Below the pieces are notes generated by a model, which made no database searches, had not been told where the DNA came from, and saw only the letters and a list, made by a program, of their open reading frames with translations. Source: Myxococcus qinghaiensis (lineage in GTDB: Bacteria > Myxococcota > Myxococcia > Myxococcales > Myxococcaceae). From it: DNA of 64,000 nt. Positions 27,242 to 35,315 of this stretch are shown in pieces (the first letter of the stretch is position 1; the number at the start of each line of letters is the position of its first letter). The stretch is taken from positions 40,341 through 104,340 of the forward strand of contig NZ_JAKCFA010000034.1 of the NCBI RefSeq assembly GCF_024198215.1. The letters run 5' to 3'. The position numbers were made by a program, and so were the translations under genes.

Positions 27242-27396
27242 CTGGGCTCGTTGGAAAAATGGAAGTGACCTGGGCTTCTAGTGTCGCGTCCACAAGCACG
27301 CAATCACCTCGGCAGGGACCCTCTTCTCCCGAACATTTTACCGGTGGTCCGGCACACCCCAGGGCAGGCGGGCTCGCCGTCAGCGGAGCAACCGAC

Positions 27397-28467
27397 TCAC
27401 GACTTCTTGCCTCGGCCCCGGGCCCTGGACTCAAGCTGCTTCGCCTTCTCCACGGCCCGGTCGAAGTCGGAGGTCGGCAGGCTCGACTCCAGCTTCCGCT
27501 GAGTCTCGCGATACCTGTCAAACTCGGACTCCGCATGAGCCGTCGCCAGCTCGTGACTGACCCGCCCCGCGTGAGACAGGACATCGCGCTCGTTGAATTG
27601 CAGGAAGCCATCCAGCTTCGCCACCCAGCTCTCCATTGTCATCGGGCGCCGTCGTCGGGCCTGGTCCTCCGCGTAGTCCAGATACATCGTGACGACGCGA
27701 CTGAGTTCTCGCAGCTCGGGCTCCGTGAGGTAGTTCTTCGCCACCGTCACATCTGACTTCCGGATGGGGCCTTCGGGGGCGTTCTTCCAAGTCGCGAGTC
27801 CCATGTGGGGCTGCCCCGCGTCGGCCCGCTCACGAATCAGCTCGGCCGCCGTGTGCCCATGAATGGCCCAGTGAAGCTTGTTCTGCACCGTCGCGTAGAA
27901 CGTCTGGGTGATTTCTGATTGAGCGTCATAGTCGACGCTGCACTGAGCATAGATGTCGGTCAGCTTTTGATAGAATCTCCGCTCCGACGCTCGAATCTCC
28001 CGGATCCGCTCCAGGAGTTCGTCGAAGTAGTCCGCCCCCAACTGAGGGGCGGCTTGGAGCCGGGCATCGTCGAGCACGAAGCCCTTCACCAGGTACTCAT
28101 CTAGAAGGGCCGTGGCCCACTGCCGGAACCGCGTTCCCTGGGTGGAGCGGACCCGGTAGCCGACCGCGAGAATCGCGGGCAGGCAGCAGTGCTCCACCAG
28201 CCTCGCGACTTCCCGGGTGCCCTCGGTTTGAACTATCCGGAATTTCCGGAGGGTTGCCGCCGGGTCGAGTTCTCCCTCCTCGTGGATGTTCTGGAGATGC
28301 TCGTTGACCGTCCGCACGTCCTTGCCGAAGAGCTCGGCCAGCTGCTTCTGGGTCAGCCAGACGGTGCCCTCGGCGAGCCGCACGTGCACCTTCGAGACAC
28401 CGTCATCGCCCACGTAGACCAGGAACTCTCCTGGACCGGGGCCTCCCTGTTTGGCGTCACCGCTCAT
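27397..28467 (-). CDS. RhuM family protein
   Basis: A 356-residue protein (MSGDAKQGG, behind a GGAG site). It carries the RhuM/virulence-protein signature: VWLTQKQLAELFGKDVRTVNEHLQNI (a helix-turn-helix-like DNA-binding part at about 35-60), ATLRKFRIVQTEG, the YRVRSTQGTRFRQWATALLDEYLVKGF block, and FYATVQNKLHWAIHG further on. RhuM was named in Salmonella pathogenicity island 3 and is widespread in bacterial genomic islands and near phage or restriction genes, but its biochemical role is not established. A Lys/Arg-rich C-terminus follows. Codon use looks less GC-biased than its neighbours, so transfer is possible. Confidence 0.8.
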   Translation of the reverse strand: MSGDAKQGGPGPGEFLVYVGDDGVSKVHVRLAEGTVWLTQKQLAELFGKDVRTVNEHLQNIHEEGELDPAATLRKFRIVQTEGTREVARLVEHCCLPAILAVGYRVRSTQGTRFRQWATALLDEYLVKGFVLDDARLQAAPQLGADYFDELLERIREIRASERRFYQKLTDIYAQCSVDYDAQSEITQTFYATVQNKLHWAIHGHTAAELIRERADAGQPHMGLATWKNAPEGPIRKSDVTVAKNYLTEPELRELSRVVTMYLDYAEDQARRRRPMTMESWVAKLDGFLQFNERDVLSHAGRVSHELATAHAESEFDRYRETQRKLESSLPTSDFDRAVEKAKQLESRARGRGKKS

Positions 28468-28543
28468 CCAGGCGACTCCTCGCGACACCCGACAACACAC
28501 TCCGCTCGGACTCCCACGCCATCTCCCCAACCTCCTCGCCTTG

Positions 28544-28600
28544 GGCCCATGCCGGAGGACTCGACGCACGGCCCACGCCTCCGCACCGGAAGCATGGGCC
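28544..28600 (-). terminator. Long two-part hairpin after the SDR gene
   Basis: GGCCCATGC pairs with GCATGGGCC, and inside it CGGAGG pairs with CCTCCG. The structure lies just after the SDR stop codon (minus strand) and before the RhuM gene start, so it most likely separates the two transcription units. Confidence 0.5.
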
Positions 28601-28617
28601 GTACCAACTCCTCGCGC

Positions 28618-29439
28618 TCAGATGAAGTAGTCGGGGAACAGCTCCGCGCCGGGCACGGATTGATACTTGTCGAAGTCCGTCACGCCGTCCGCGCGCAGGA
28701 CGTCCTCGTCGATGCAGAAGTTGCCGGTGAAGCTCTTGCTCGGCTTGGTGAGGATGGCGTACGCCGCGTCGGCCATGATGTCCGGCGTGCGGCTGCCGCG
28801 AATCGTCTCTTCTCCGCCCAGCAGGTTCTGCACCGCCGCCGTCGCGATGACCGTGCGCGGCCACAGCGCATTCACCGCGATTCCCTCCGAGCGCAGCTCG
28901 TCCGCCATCCCCAGCACGCACATGCTCATGCCGTACTTCGCCATCGTGTACGCGACGTGCGGCGAGAACCAGCGCGCCTCCATGTTCAGCGGCGGCGAGT
29001 TGTTGAGGATGTGCGGATTGCTGGAGCGCTTGAGGTGCGGAATGCAGGCCTGCGAGCAGGCGAACGTTCCGCGCGTGTTGATGCCGTGCATCAGGTCATA
29101 GCGCTTCATCGGCGTGTCTTCCGTGCCGGTGAGGCTGATGGCGCTCGCGTTGTTGATGAGGATGTCGATGCCGCCGAACGTCTCCACCGCCTTCTCCACC
29201 GCCGCGGCGATCTGCTTCTCGTCGCGGATGTCCACCGCGAAGGGGAGCGCCCGTCCGCCCGCCTTCTCGATTTCCTCCGCCGCCGTGTAGATGGTGCCCG
29301 GCAGCTTGGGGTGCGGCTCCGTCGTCTTCGCGGCGATGACGATGTTGGCGCCGTCGCGCGCCGCTCGGAGGGCAATCGCCTTGCCGATTCCTCGGCTGGC
29401 CCCGGTGATGAAAAGCGTCTTCCCCTTGAGTGTCGTCAT
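28618..29439 (-). CDS. Short-chain dehydrogenase, HSDL2-like
   Basis: A 273-residue SDR enzyme starting at MTTLKGKTLF. Cofactor motif TGASRGIG (about residue 12), NNAS at about 95, catalytic Ser in ILNNSPPLN and YxxxK in YTMAKYGM. The sequence around AKTTEPHPKLPGTIYTAA and the C-terminal FCIDEDVLRADGVTDFDKYQ is characteristic of the hydroxysteroid dehydrogenase-like 2 / SDR family that acts on acyl or steroid-type carbonyls. Divergently transcribed from the intradiol dioxygenase gene, with 133 bases between. An upstream extension to 29796 is rejected as it runs into that gene. Confidence 0.88.
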   Translation of the reverse strand: MTTLKGKTLFITGASRGIGKAIALRAARDGANIVIAAKTTEPHPKLPGTIYTAAEEIEKAGGRALPFAVDIRDEKQIAAAVEKAVETFGGIDILINNASAISLTGTEDTPMKRYDLMHGINTRGTFACSQACIPHLKRSSNPHILNNSPPLNMEARWFSPHVAYTMAKYGMSMCVLGMADELRSEGIAVNALWPRTVIATAAVQNLLGGEETIRGSRTPDIMADAAYAILTKPSKSFTGNFCIDEDVLRADGVTDFDKYQSVPGAELFPDYFI

Positions 29440-29572
29440 GCGGCCGGTCTCCCTGGGTGCCACGTAAGGTCTGCTTAAGAACTCCCTGGGTATAGCGATT
29501 CTCGGCCCCAAGAACACGGGCGACATGGACCGGCCCCTCCCAACTCGCACCGGCCCAAGGAGAGGACTCGCG

Positions 29573-30553
29573 ATGAGCGACCACGACAGGAAGGGCACCC
29601 TCACCTCGGTGATGTCCCGCCGGAGGGTGCTGCGCGGCATGGGCCTGACGCTGGCGGCGATACCGCTGGTACAGGTCCTCGCCTGCGGCCCGGATGACTC
29701 GGGCACTCCGAACACCGAGGGTGACTCCGACTCGGGAACCAACCCCGACTCCGGCACGGCCGCCACCGACTGGGCCACCGGCGGCACCGCGGCCATGACG
29801 GGCGACTACGCCAACCCCTTCACCGACGACAGCGGCACCACCTGCGCCCTCACCTGCGCCGCCACCCTGGGGCCCTGCTACGCGGAGACCCTCGTCCGCA
29901 AGGACATCAGCGAGGGCCACGACGGCCTGCCCGTGCGGCTCGCCTTCCGCGTGCTGAACGAGGCGTGCGAGCCCATCCAGGGCGCCTCCGTCGACATCTG
30001 GCACGCCGCTCCCGAGGGCCTCTACTCAGGTGAGGACGCGAGCACCTTCTGCACCGGGGACGACCCGACGGCCACGTCCGCCCGGTGGTTCCGAGGGGTG
30101 CAACCAACGGACGCGGACGGCCGCGCGGACTTCGATACCTGCTTCCCCGGCTGGTACAACAGCCGCACCGTCCACATCCACTTCACCATTCGCGTGGGCG
30201 ACGCGGAGTACGTGACGTCCCAGCTCTTCTTCGACGACACGCTCAACGACGACGTCATCAACCACCAGCCGCTCTACAACACGCGCGGACCGCGAGACAC
30301 GACGAACGCCAACGACAACGTCGTCTCCGCCGAGTCCGTGGGCAACTACCTCTTCCAGACCTCGCGCCAGGCGGACGGCGCCATGCTCGCGTGGAAGACG
30401 CTCATCATCCGCTCCTCGCTCGACACCGCGCAGTGCCAGATTCCAGGCGGCGGAGGAGGCGGTGGTGGTCCGGGCGGTCCTCCGCCGGGCGGCGACGGCG
30501 GCCCCGGTGGCCCTCCGCCGGGCTGGGACGGCGGCCTGCCTCCCATGCCGTAA
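29573..30553 (+). CDS. Exported intradiol ring-cleavage dioxygenase-like lipoprotein
   Basis: A 326-residue protein (MSDHDRKG, after AAGGAGAGG). The N-terminus has a twin-arginine motif (SRRRVLRG) followed by a hydrophobic stretch ending in VLAC, so it looks like a Tat-exported lipoprotein. The catalytic domain keeps intradiol dioxygenase ligands: Tyr in DIWHAAPEGLYSG, Tyr in GWYNSRTVHIHF and the two histidines of HIH, giving a Tyr2His2 Fe(III) site as in protocatechuate and catechol dioxygenases. The C-terminus is an unusual Gly/Pro-rich tail (about residues 290-326). Placing an aromatic-ring dioxygenase outside the cell suggests action on extracellular aromatics or polymers; the substrate is unknown. 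Confidence 0.82.
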   Translation: MSDHDRKGTLTSVMSRRRVLRGMGLTLAAIPLVQVLACGPDDSGTPNTEGDSDSGTNPDSGTAATDWATGGTAAMTGDYANPFTDDSGTTCALTCAATLGPCYAETLVRKDISEGHDGLPVRLAFRVLNEACEPIQGASVDIWHAAPEGLYSGEDASTFCTGDDPTATSARWFRGVQPTDADGRADFDTCFPGWYNSRTVHIHFTIRVGDAEYVTSQLFFDDTLNDDVINHQPLYNTRGPRDTTNANDNVVSAESVGNYLFQTSRQADGAMLAWKTLIIRSSLDTAQCQIPGGGGGGGGPGGPPPGGDGGPGGPPPGWDGGLPPMP

Positions 30554-30567
30554 CCGACTGCTTCAAC

Positions 30568-30600
30568 GAGCGCGCGAGGTCAGCGAGGCTTCGCGCGCTC
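30568..30600. terminator. Hairpin between convergent dioxygenase and LysR genes
   Basis: GAGCGCGCGA pairs perfectly with TCGCGCGCTC (10 bp, 13-base loop). It starts 14 bases after the dioxygenase stop and overlaps the last codons of the LysR gene, a position suited to ending transcription from both sides. Confidence 0.55.
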
Positions 30601-31470
30601 AAACTCCTCCACCAGCAGCTCCGACACCTTGCGCACGCGAGGGATGTCCAGCGCCGACTTCGCGCAGATGAGGTGGAGCTGGCTCTTCTTGTACGGCCCC
30701 AGGTCGACATCGAGCGGCACCAGGTTTCGCTCCCGCTGCTGACTGAAGCGGTGCGGGGTATTCGCCAGCGCAATCGCACCCACGCCCGCCTCCGCCGCCG
30801 CCAGCAGCACCAGGAAGTTGTCGGCGGTGAAGACGGGGGCGAAGTTCGGGATGAGCGACTCGAGCTGGGGATTGGGCGGCATCGCCTCGAACGGCGGAGC
30901 CCACGCCACCCACGGCAGCTCCTGGAGCGTCGGCCGCTTCGGCAGCGTCGCCTTGAGCGCCTTGGAGACGAAGACCCCCGTCTCCACCTCCAGCGTGTAC
31001 ACGCGGGTCAGGTCCGCGTGCCGCGTGGACTTCGTGCGCAGCGCGAGGTCCGCCTCCCCGCGCCCCAGGTCCGCGTAGTTCACCGACGACTGCACCTCCA
31101 GCCGCAGCCCCGGATGCTTGCGCGCCACATGGCCCGCGAAGGGCGCCAGGAAGTCGAAGCTCACGAAGGGGCTCGCCGTCACGCGCACCAGTCCTTGCGG
31201 AGACGAGTCCGCGGACTCGGCGGCGCGCTGAAGCTCTCCGGCCCACTCCGCCATCTTCCGGGTGGCGGGGAGCAGCCGCTCTCCCGCGGACGTCAGCGTC
31301 GCGCCGTCCACGCTCCGCCGGAACAGCTTCGCCCCCACCTCGTACTCCAGCGCCGCCAGCCTGCGACTCACCGTCGGCTGGCCGATGCGCAGCCGCTTCG
31401 CCGCCGCGCTGAAGCTGCCCGTCTCCGCGATGGCCAGGAACAGGCGGGCGTCATCCCAGGGAATATCCAT
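30580..31470 (-). CDS. LysR-type transcriptional regulator
   Basis: A 296-residue regulator. N-terminal winged HTH (LFLAIAETGSFSAAAKRLRIGQPTVSRRLAALE split at the usual helices, residues 9-40), then a linker helix and a two-lobed effector-binding domain from about residue 90. It faces the MBL-fold hydrolase gene across a 65-base promoter that contains two palindromes, one overlapping its own start codon. This is the standard layout of a LysR protein controlling its divergent neighbour and itself. Confidence 0.9.
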   Translation of the reverse strand: MDIPWDDARLFLAIAETGSFSAAAKRLRIGQPTVSRRLAALEYEVGAKLFRRSVDGATLTSAGERLLPATRKMAEWAGELQRAAESADSSPQGLVRVTASPFVSFDFLAPFAGHVARKHPGLRLEVQSSVNYADLGRGEADLALRTKSTRHADLTRVYTLEVETGVFVSKALKATLPKRPTLQELPWVAWAPPFEAMPPNPQLESLIPNFAPVFTADNFLVLLAAAEAGVGAIALANTPHRFSQQRERNLVPLDVDLGPYKKSQLHLICAKSALDIPRVRKVSELLVEEFERAKPR

Positions 31471-31474
31471 ATTC
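31461..31474. promoter_or_regulatory. Inverted repeat over the LysR start codon
   Basis: GAATAT-CC-ATATTC is a perfect inverted repeat with a two-base centre, overlapping the LysR ATG (31468-31470). AT-rich palindromes stand out in this GC-rich DNA. It may be an autoregulatory LysR or repressor site. Confidence 0.45.
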
Positions 31475-31489
31475 GGATGGCTTCATACC

Positions 31490-31503
31490 AAAATGGCCAT
31501 TTT
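31490..31503. promoter_or_regulatory. 14-bp perfect palindrome in the LysR/MBL promoter
   Basis: AAAATGGCCATTTT is its own reverse complement. It lies between the two divergent start codons, 33 bases before the MBL-fold gene, and is a candidate operator for the LysR protein. Confidence 0.5.
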
Positions 31504-31535
31504 CCATGCACCCGCGTATCGGTACCTTGGCACCC

Positions 31536-32492
31536 ATGAAGAACGCCAAGCGCATCAGCCTCGCCGTCCTGTCCGCCGCCGTCCTCGGTGCCGTCGTCCT
31601 GGGAGTCGTCGGCGTGGCGACCACCTCACACCCCCACCAGCCGTCCTCGCTCGGCGCGGCGCGGCCCGTGAATGACCTGCTCGCGGTGTTGGACCAGCCC
31701 GGCCCCGTGGAGCTGGAGTCCGTGGCGTCCTCCGACTGGGCCGTGGACCGCAGTGGCCTCATCAACCTGAAGCACCCCACCGCGAAGGCGGCGAAGCTGG
31801 AGGACGGGGACGAGCCCATCCAGGTCTTCTTCCACGCGCTGCGCCACCCGACGAAGGGGCTCTTCATCGTCGACACGGGCATCGAGACAGCCCTGCGCGA
31901 CGCGCCGGAGAAGGCGGCCATGCAGGGCATCGTCGCCAGCGCCATGAAGCTGGAGAAGCTCAAGGTGCACCAGCCGCTGGGCGAGTGGCTCGCGAAGCAG
32001 CCTCAGCCCCTGGCCGGCGTCTTCCTCACGCACCTGCACCTGGACCACGTCACCGGCATGGCGGACGTGCCCGCGGGCACGCCCGTCTACACCGGCCCGG
32101 GCGAGGCGGAGGCCCGTGCCTTCCTCAACGTGCTGCTCAAGCCCAACACGGACCGCGCGCTGGCGGGCAAGGCCGCGCTGTCCGAGTGGACCTACGCCGC
32201 CGAGGCGAGCGGCCTCTTCGAAGGCGCGGTGGACATCTTCGGCGACGGCTCCGTGTGGGCGCTCTGGGTGCCGGGCCACACGCCGGGCAGCACCGCATAC
32301 CTGGTGCGCTCGACGAAGGGCCCCGTGCTGCTCACGGGCGACGCCAGCCACACCCGCTGGGGCTGGGAGCACGACGTGGAGCCGGGCACCTTCACCGCTG
32401 ACGGACCGCGCGGCGTGGACAGCTTCAAGAAGCTGCGCGCCTTCGCCGCCGCGCACCCGAACGTCACGGTGCGCTTCGGCCACCAGCACTGA
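31536..32492 (+). CDS. Exported MBL-fold metallohydrolase
   Basis: A 318-residue protein starting at MKNAKRISL with an N-terminal hydrophobic export signal or anchor (LAVLSAAVLGAVVLGVVG). Metallo-beta-lactamase fold motifs are present: HLHLDH (metal site), PGHTPGSTAY and TGDASH, plus a terminal FGHQH. In this superfamily such proteins include lactonases (quorum quenching, AttM/AiiA type), lipases and others. The divergent LysR gene suggests substrate-induced expression. It is not a classic serine-inhibiting beta-lactamase, and a beta-lactamase role is not supported beyond the fold. Confidence 0.82.
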   Translation: MKNAKRISLAVLSAAVLGAVVLGVVGVATTSHPHQPSSLGAARPVNDLLAVLDQPGPVELESVASSDWAVDRSGLINLKHPTAKAAKLEDGDEPIQVFFHALRHPTKGLFIVDTGIETALRDAPEKAAMQGIVASAMKLEKLKVHQPLGEWLAKQPQPLAGVFLTHLHLDHVTGMADVPAGTPVYTGPGEAEARAFLNVLLKPNTDRALAGKAALSEWTYAAEASGLFEGAVDIFGDGSVWALWVPGHTPGSTAYLVRSTKGPVLLTGDASHTRWGWEHDVEPGTFTADGPRGVDSFKKLRAFAAAHPNVTVRFGHQH

Positions 32493-32502
32493 TGCGGAAC
32501 AG

Positions 32503-32536
32503 CCCGCGCTCCCCTTCCAGCAGCGAGGAGCGCGGG
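32503..32536. terminator. Hairpin between convergent MBL-fold and esterase genes
   Basis: CCCGCGCTCC pairs perfectly with GGAGCGCGGG around a 14-base loop, located between the two convergent stop codons. Likely bidirectional terminator, without a clear U-tract. Confidence 0.55.
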
Positions 32537-32548
32537 TGGAAGCAATGG

Positions 32549-33559
32549 CTACGGCAGGTCGAGCGCGTGCTGCTTGAAGAAGTCCCACATGAACGTGGTG
32601 GCGTCGGGACCGGCGGGGTCGGCGAAGGGATAGCTCGCATTGCCTCCCGGCCACGCGTGGTCCATGCCGCGAATCTCGTACTTCTGAGCCACCAGCTCAC
32701 CGCCGTAGACGTAGTCCTTCACGACGTAGGTGCGGCCACCGGGGACGCTCAAGGTCCTCGTGCTCGTCGGCGTGCCCTTGATGCTGTCATTGGCCACGCC
32801 GTCATCGCCGTAGTCGCTCGTCTGGAGGAACTGCTTCACCGCCTGCTCACCGTTGAGCGGGTTGACGACGCTGTCCTCGGTGCCGTGCACCACGAGCACC
32901 GGCACCGTGCGACGCGGCCGGCCCGAGCAGACCCACGCGTCCCTCCCCTTGTCGTCCGGCGAGTAGATGCTGCCGAAGAGCATGGCGAAGGCCGTGCCCG
33001 ACACCGTCGTCGCCGCCTTGTACATGGCGCCCGCGCCCACCATGCCCGCGGCGAACACGTCCGAGTAGCAGGACATCAGCGTCGTCGTGAGCACGCCACC
33101 CGCGGACACGCCGCCCACGTACACGCGGCGCGCGTCCACCGAGTAGCGCTGCTTCATCAAATCCACCATGCCGACGATGAGCGAAGGCTCGCCCGTGCCG
33201 CGCTCCTGGTTGTTGCCGAGCATGAAGTTCCAGCACTGCGTCGCGTTCACGAACGTCGCCTGGTTTGGATAGAGGACGAGGAAGCCTTCGGCATCGGCCT
33301 TCTCGTTCAGGCGCGTCAGGCCCGCGAACTGGTCCGGGTTCTGGAGACAGCCGTGTAGCGCCACCAGCAGGGGGCGCGGTGTCCCCGGTTGGTAGCCGGT
33401 GGGGACCCAGAGCTGGTAGCCCCGGGCTCCCCAGGCGCCCACATAGTTGCCATGGACCCACGAGCCGGCGTACGCGGGGGCTCCCGTGGAGAGCACCAGC
33501 CACATCGTGAGCAGGAACAGCGACCGCGAGAGTGCGACACCACGTCGATGCATCGACAT
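32549..33559 (-). CDS. Secreted PHB-depolymerase-type esterase
   Basis: A 336-residue enzyme starting at ATG 33559 seven bases after an AGGAGG site. Signal peptide LFLLTMWLVLSTGAPAYA. Catalytic motifs: oxyanion region ALHGCLQ, nucleophile GVSAGG, acid in HGTEDSVVNP and His in MDHAWPGG. This is the Esterase_phd family (extracellular poly-3-hydroxybutyrate depolymerase, feruloyl/acetylxylan esterase). No substrate-binding domain follows, so a small or soluble ester is as likely as polymer. It precedes the alpha/beta hydrolase gene's end on the same strand by 43 bases. Confidence 0.88.
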   Translation of the reverse strand: MSMHRRGVALSRSLFLLTMWLVLSTGAPAYAGSWVHGNYVGAWGARGYQLWVPTGYQPGTPRPLLVALHGCLQNPDQFAGLTRLNEKADAEGFLVLYPNQATFVNATQCWNFMLGNNQERGTGEPSLIVGMVDLMKQRYSVDARRVYVGGVSAGGVLTTTLMSCYSDVFAAGMVGAGAMYKAATTVSGTAFAMLFGSIYSPDDKGRDAWVCSGRPRRTVPVLVVHGTEDSVVNPLNGEQAVKQFLQTSDYGDDGVANDSIKGTPTSTRTLSVPGGRTYVVKDYVYGGELVAQKYEIRGMDHAWPGGNASYPFADPAGPDATTFMWDFFKQHALDLP

Positions 33560-33602
33560 CGTCCAGCCTCCTGGGTTGTGGAGCTCGGGTTCGCGGCTCG
33601 GC

Positions 33603-34418
33603 TCAGGCGCCGAGCGAGCTGCCGGGTGCATCGCTGTCGACGGCGCGGAGGAAGTCCTCCACGGCGTCGGTGAGCGGACCGGGCTGGTCCAGCGGAGCGG
33701 CATGGCCGGAGTCCGCCAGGACCTGGAGCCGCGCGTGGGACAGCAGGTCGACATAGGCCTGCTTCGCGGACCGGGGCGTGTAGTCGCGCTCGGAGTGGAG
33801 CACGAGCACCGGACAGGTGATGTCCTTCAGCCGCGCCATGACGCTCCAGCCCAAGAGCCCCCGCGTCGAGCGCAGGTACGCATCCGGGTCATTGGCGGAG
33901 AACGTGGCGATGGCGCGCTGGCGCAGCGCTTCCTGCTCCGGCTTGGGGAACAGCTTGGGCGCCAGCACCTTGGCCAGGGCCTTGGGCCCCAGGAAGCGCA
34001 GGAGGAAGAGCCGCAGCGCGAAGTCGAACTTGCGGCGCGCCGTGCGGGCGACGAGCTCCGGGCCGCTGTTGACGATGACCAGGCTGCGCACCAGGTCCGG
34101 CCGGTCCACCGCGAGTTGGAAGCCCATCATCCCGCCCATCGACAGGCCGATGACGTGCACCTGCTTCAAACCCAGCGCGTCGCAGAGCGCGGCCACGTCC
34201 TTCGCGAAGAGCGGCACCCCATACGCACCCGCCGGCCGACCGCTGCGCCCATGGCCCCGCGCATCCGGGACGACGACGCGATAAGCGCTCGCCAGCCGTG
34301 GCGTCACGAGCTCCCAGTCGATTCCAGAGGAGCCGAGCCCGTGAAGCAGCAACACCGGAATGCCCCGCCCCGACTCTTCGTAGTGGAGAGTGAAGCCTTC
34401 GAGCTGCAACGTGGACAT
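33603..34418 (-). CDS. Alpha/beta hydrolase
   Basis: A 271-residue cytoplasmic hydrolase starting at MSTLQLEGFT. Motifs: HGLGSSG (oxyanion), nucleophile elbow GLSMGG, acid in LHSERDYTP and His in ADSGHAAPLDQP. The nearest families are 3-oxoadipate enol-lactonase (PcaD-like) and other small-molecule esterases or haloperoxidase-like hydrolases. It is divergent from the TetR gene and most likely its target, with a TetR-type palindrome in the shared promoter. Confidence 0.85.
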   Translation of the reverse strand: MSTLQLEGFTLHYEESGRGIPVLLLHGLGSSGIDWELVTPRLASAYRVVVPDARGHGRSGRPAGAYGVPLFAKDVAALCDALGLKQVHVIGLSMGGMMGFQLAVDRPDLVRSLVIVNSGPELVARTARRKFDFALRLFLLRFLGPKALAKVLAPKLFPKPEQEALRQRAIATFSANDPDAYLRSTRGLLGWSVMARLKDITCPVLVLHSERDYTPRSAKQAYVDLLSHARLQVLADSGHAAPLDQPGPLTDAVEDFLRAVDSDAPGSSLGA

Positions 34419-34462
34419 CCTCGAACCCCAGGCGCGGAAGTGACGTAGGCCCACCCTATCTG

Positions 34463-34476
34463 AACGAACGTTCGTT
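34463..34476. promoter_or_regulatory. TetR-type operator palindrome
   Basis: AACGAACGTTCGTT is a perfect 14-bp palindrome between the divergent hydrolase and TetR genes, 13 bases before the TetR start codon. AACGnnCGTT-like symmetry is typical of TetR-family operators. A likely site for autoregulation and repression of the hydrolase. Confidence 0.65.
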
Positions 34477-34489
34477 TAACAAAACCCAC

Positions 34490-35134
34490 ATGAGCACACC
34501 CCCTCTCTCCCGGCTTCGCGCCCAGCCGGCGAGCCTTCCGCCGTCAGCACCGTCGGATGGCACCCGGCGTCGCATCCTGGAGACGGCCCTCCAGCTCTTC
34601 GCGAGTCGCGGCTACCACGACACGTCGATTCGGGACCTGGCCAAGGTGTTGGAGTTGCAGCCGAGCGCGCTGTACGCGCACTTCTCCTCGAAGGAGCACG
34701 TGCTCGCGGAGCTGGTGCGCATTGGCCATGAGGCCCACCACGAGGCGCTCCAGACGGCGCTGAAGGAGTCCGCGCCCGAGCCCAGGCAGCAGGTCCAGGC
34801 GCTGGTGCGCGCGCACACGCGCACGCACGCGATGCACCCCCAGCTCGCGGTGGTGGTGAACGAGGAGTTGTACGCGCTGACGCCGGAGCTGGCCGCGCCG
34901 GCGGTGGCCCTGCGGGACAAGTCCGCCGCGCTGCTGGCGGAGGTCATCGAGCGCGGAGTGGCGCAGAAGAGCTTTTCTCCGCCCCATCCCCGCGTCACCG
35001 CCGCAGCCATCTCCGCGATGGGTGTGCGCCTGCCCTATTGGTACGACCCCCGCAGCGCGCTCGACGTGGAGACGCTCGCGGATGTCCACGCGGAGCTGGC
35101 GCTGCGCATGCTGGGAGCGACCTCGGAACGGTGA
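34490..35134 (+). CDS. TetR family transcriptional regulator
   Basis: A 214-residue regulator. TetR-type HTH at about residues 25-70 (TRRRILETALQLFASRGYHDTSIRDLA, then LQPSALYAHFSSKEHVLAELV in the standard spacing). The C-terminal ligand-binding region (about 85-205) is the TetR_C type with HAMHPQLAVVVNEELY. Sits divergent to the alpha/beta hydrolase gene with a palindromic operator in between. The leading 20 residues are a Ser/Pro-rich extension. Confidence 0.9.
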   Translation: MSTPPLSRLRAQPASLPPSAPSDGTRRRILETALQLFASRGYHDTSIRDLAKVLELQPSALYAHFSSKEHVLAELVRIGHEAHHEALQTALKESAPEPRQQVQALVRAHTRTHAMHPQLAVVVNEELYALTPELAAPAVALRDKSAALLAEVIERGVAQKSFSPPHPRVTAAAISAMGVRLPYWYDPRSALDVETLADVHAELALRMLGATSER

Positions 35135-35282
35135 GGCTTCACCCTCGCGGAGCTGGCGCCGCGAGAGGCCATGAAGCGATGAGGTTTCACGAAGGTGCCG
35201 AGCTCGCGGCCGTCAGTCGCGCGGAAGCGCCGTGGCGTCGCGGATTCACCTGCTCCACCGACGTCGGGATCTTCATCGAACG

Positions 35283-35303
35283 CACCGCGCGTCAGGCGCG
35301 GTG
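35283..35303. terminator. Hairpin between convergent TetR and M56 genes
   Basis: CACCGCGC pairs perfectly with GCGCGGTG around a five-base loop, 12 bases before the M56 gene's stop codon position. Probable terminator for one or both converging units. Confidence 0.45.
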
Positions 35304-35315
35304 GAGCACGTCGGC

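Noticed and set aside
23798..27268. A 1156-codon open frame on the plus strand across the hybrid kinase
   Set aside because: Composition is an Arg/His/Ala/Leu shadow; the minus strand encodes all the kinase and receiver motifs.
31536..32492. Labelling the MBL-fold protein as a beta-lactamase
   Set aside because: Only the general fold motifs (HLHLDH, GHTPGS) are visible; these are shared by lactonases, lipases and other hydrolases.
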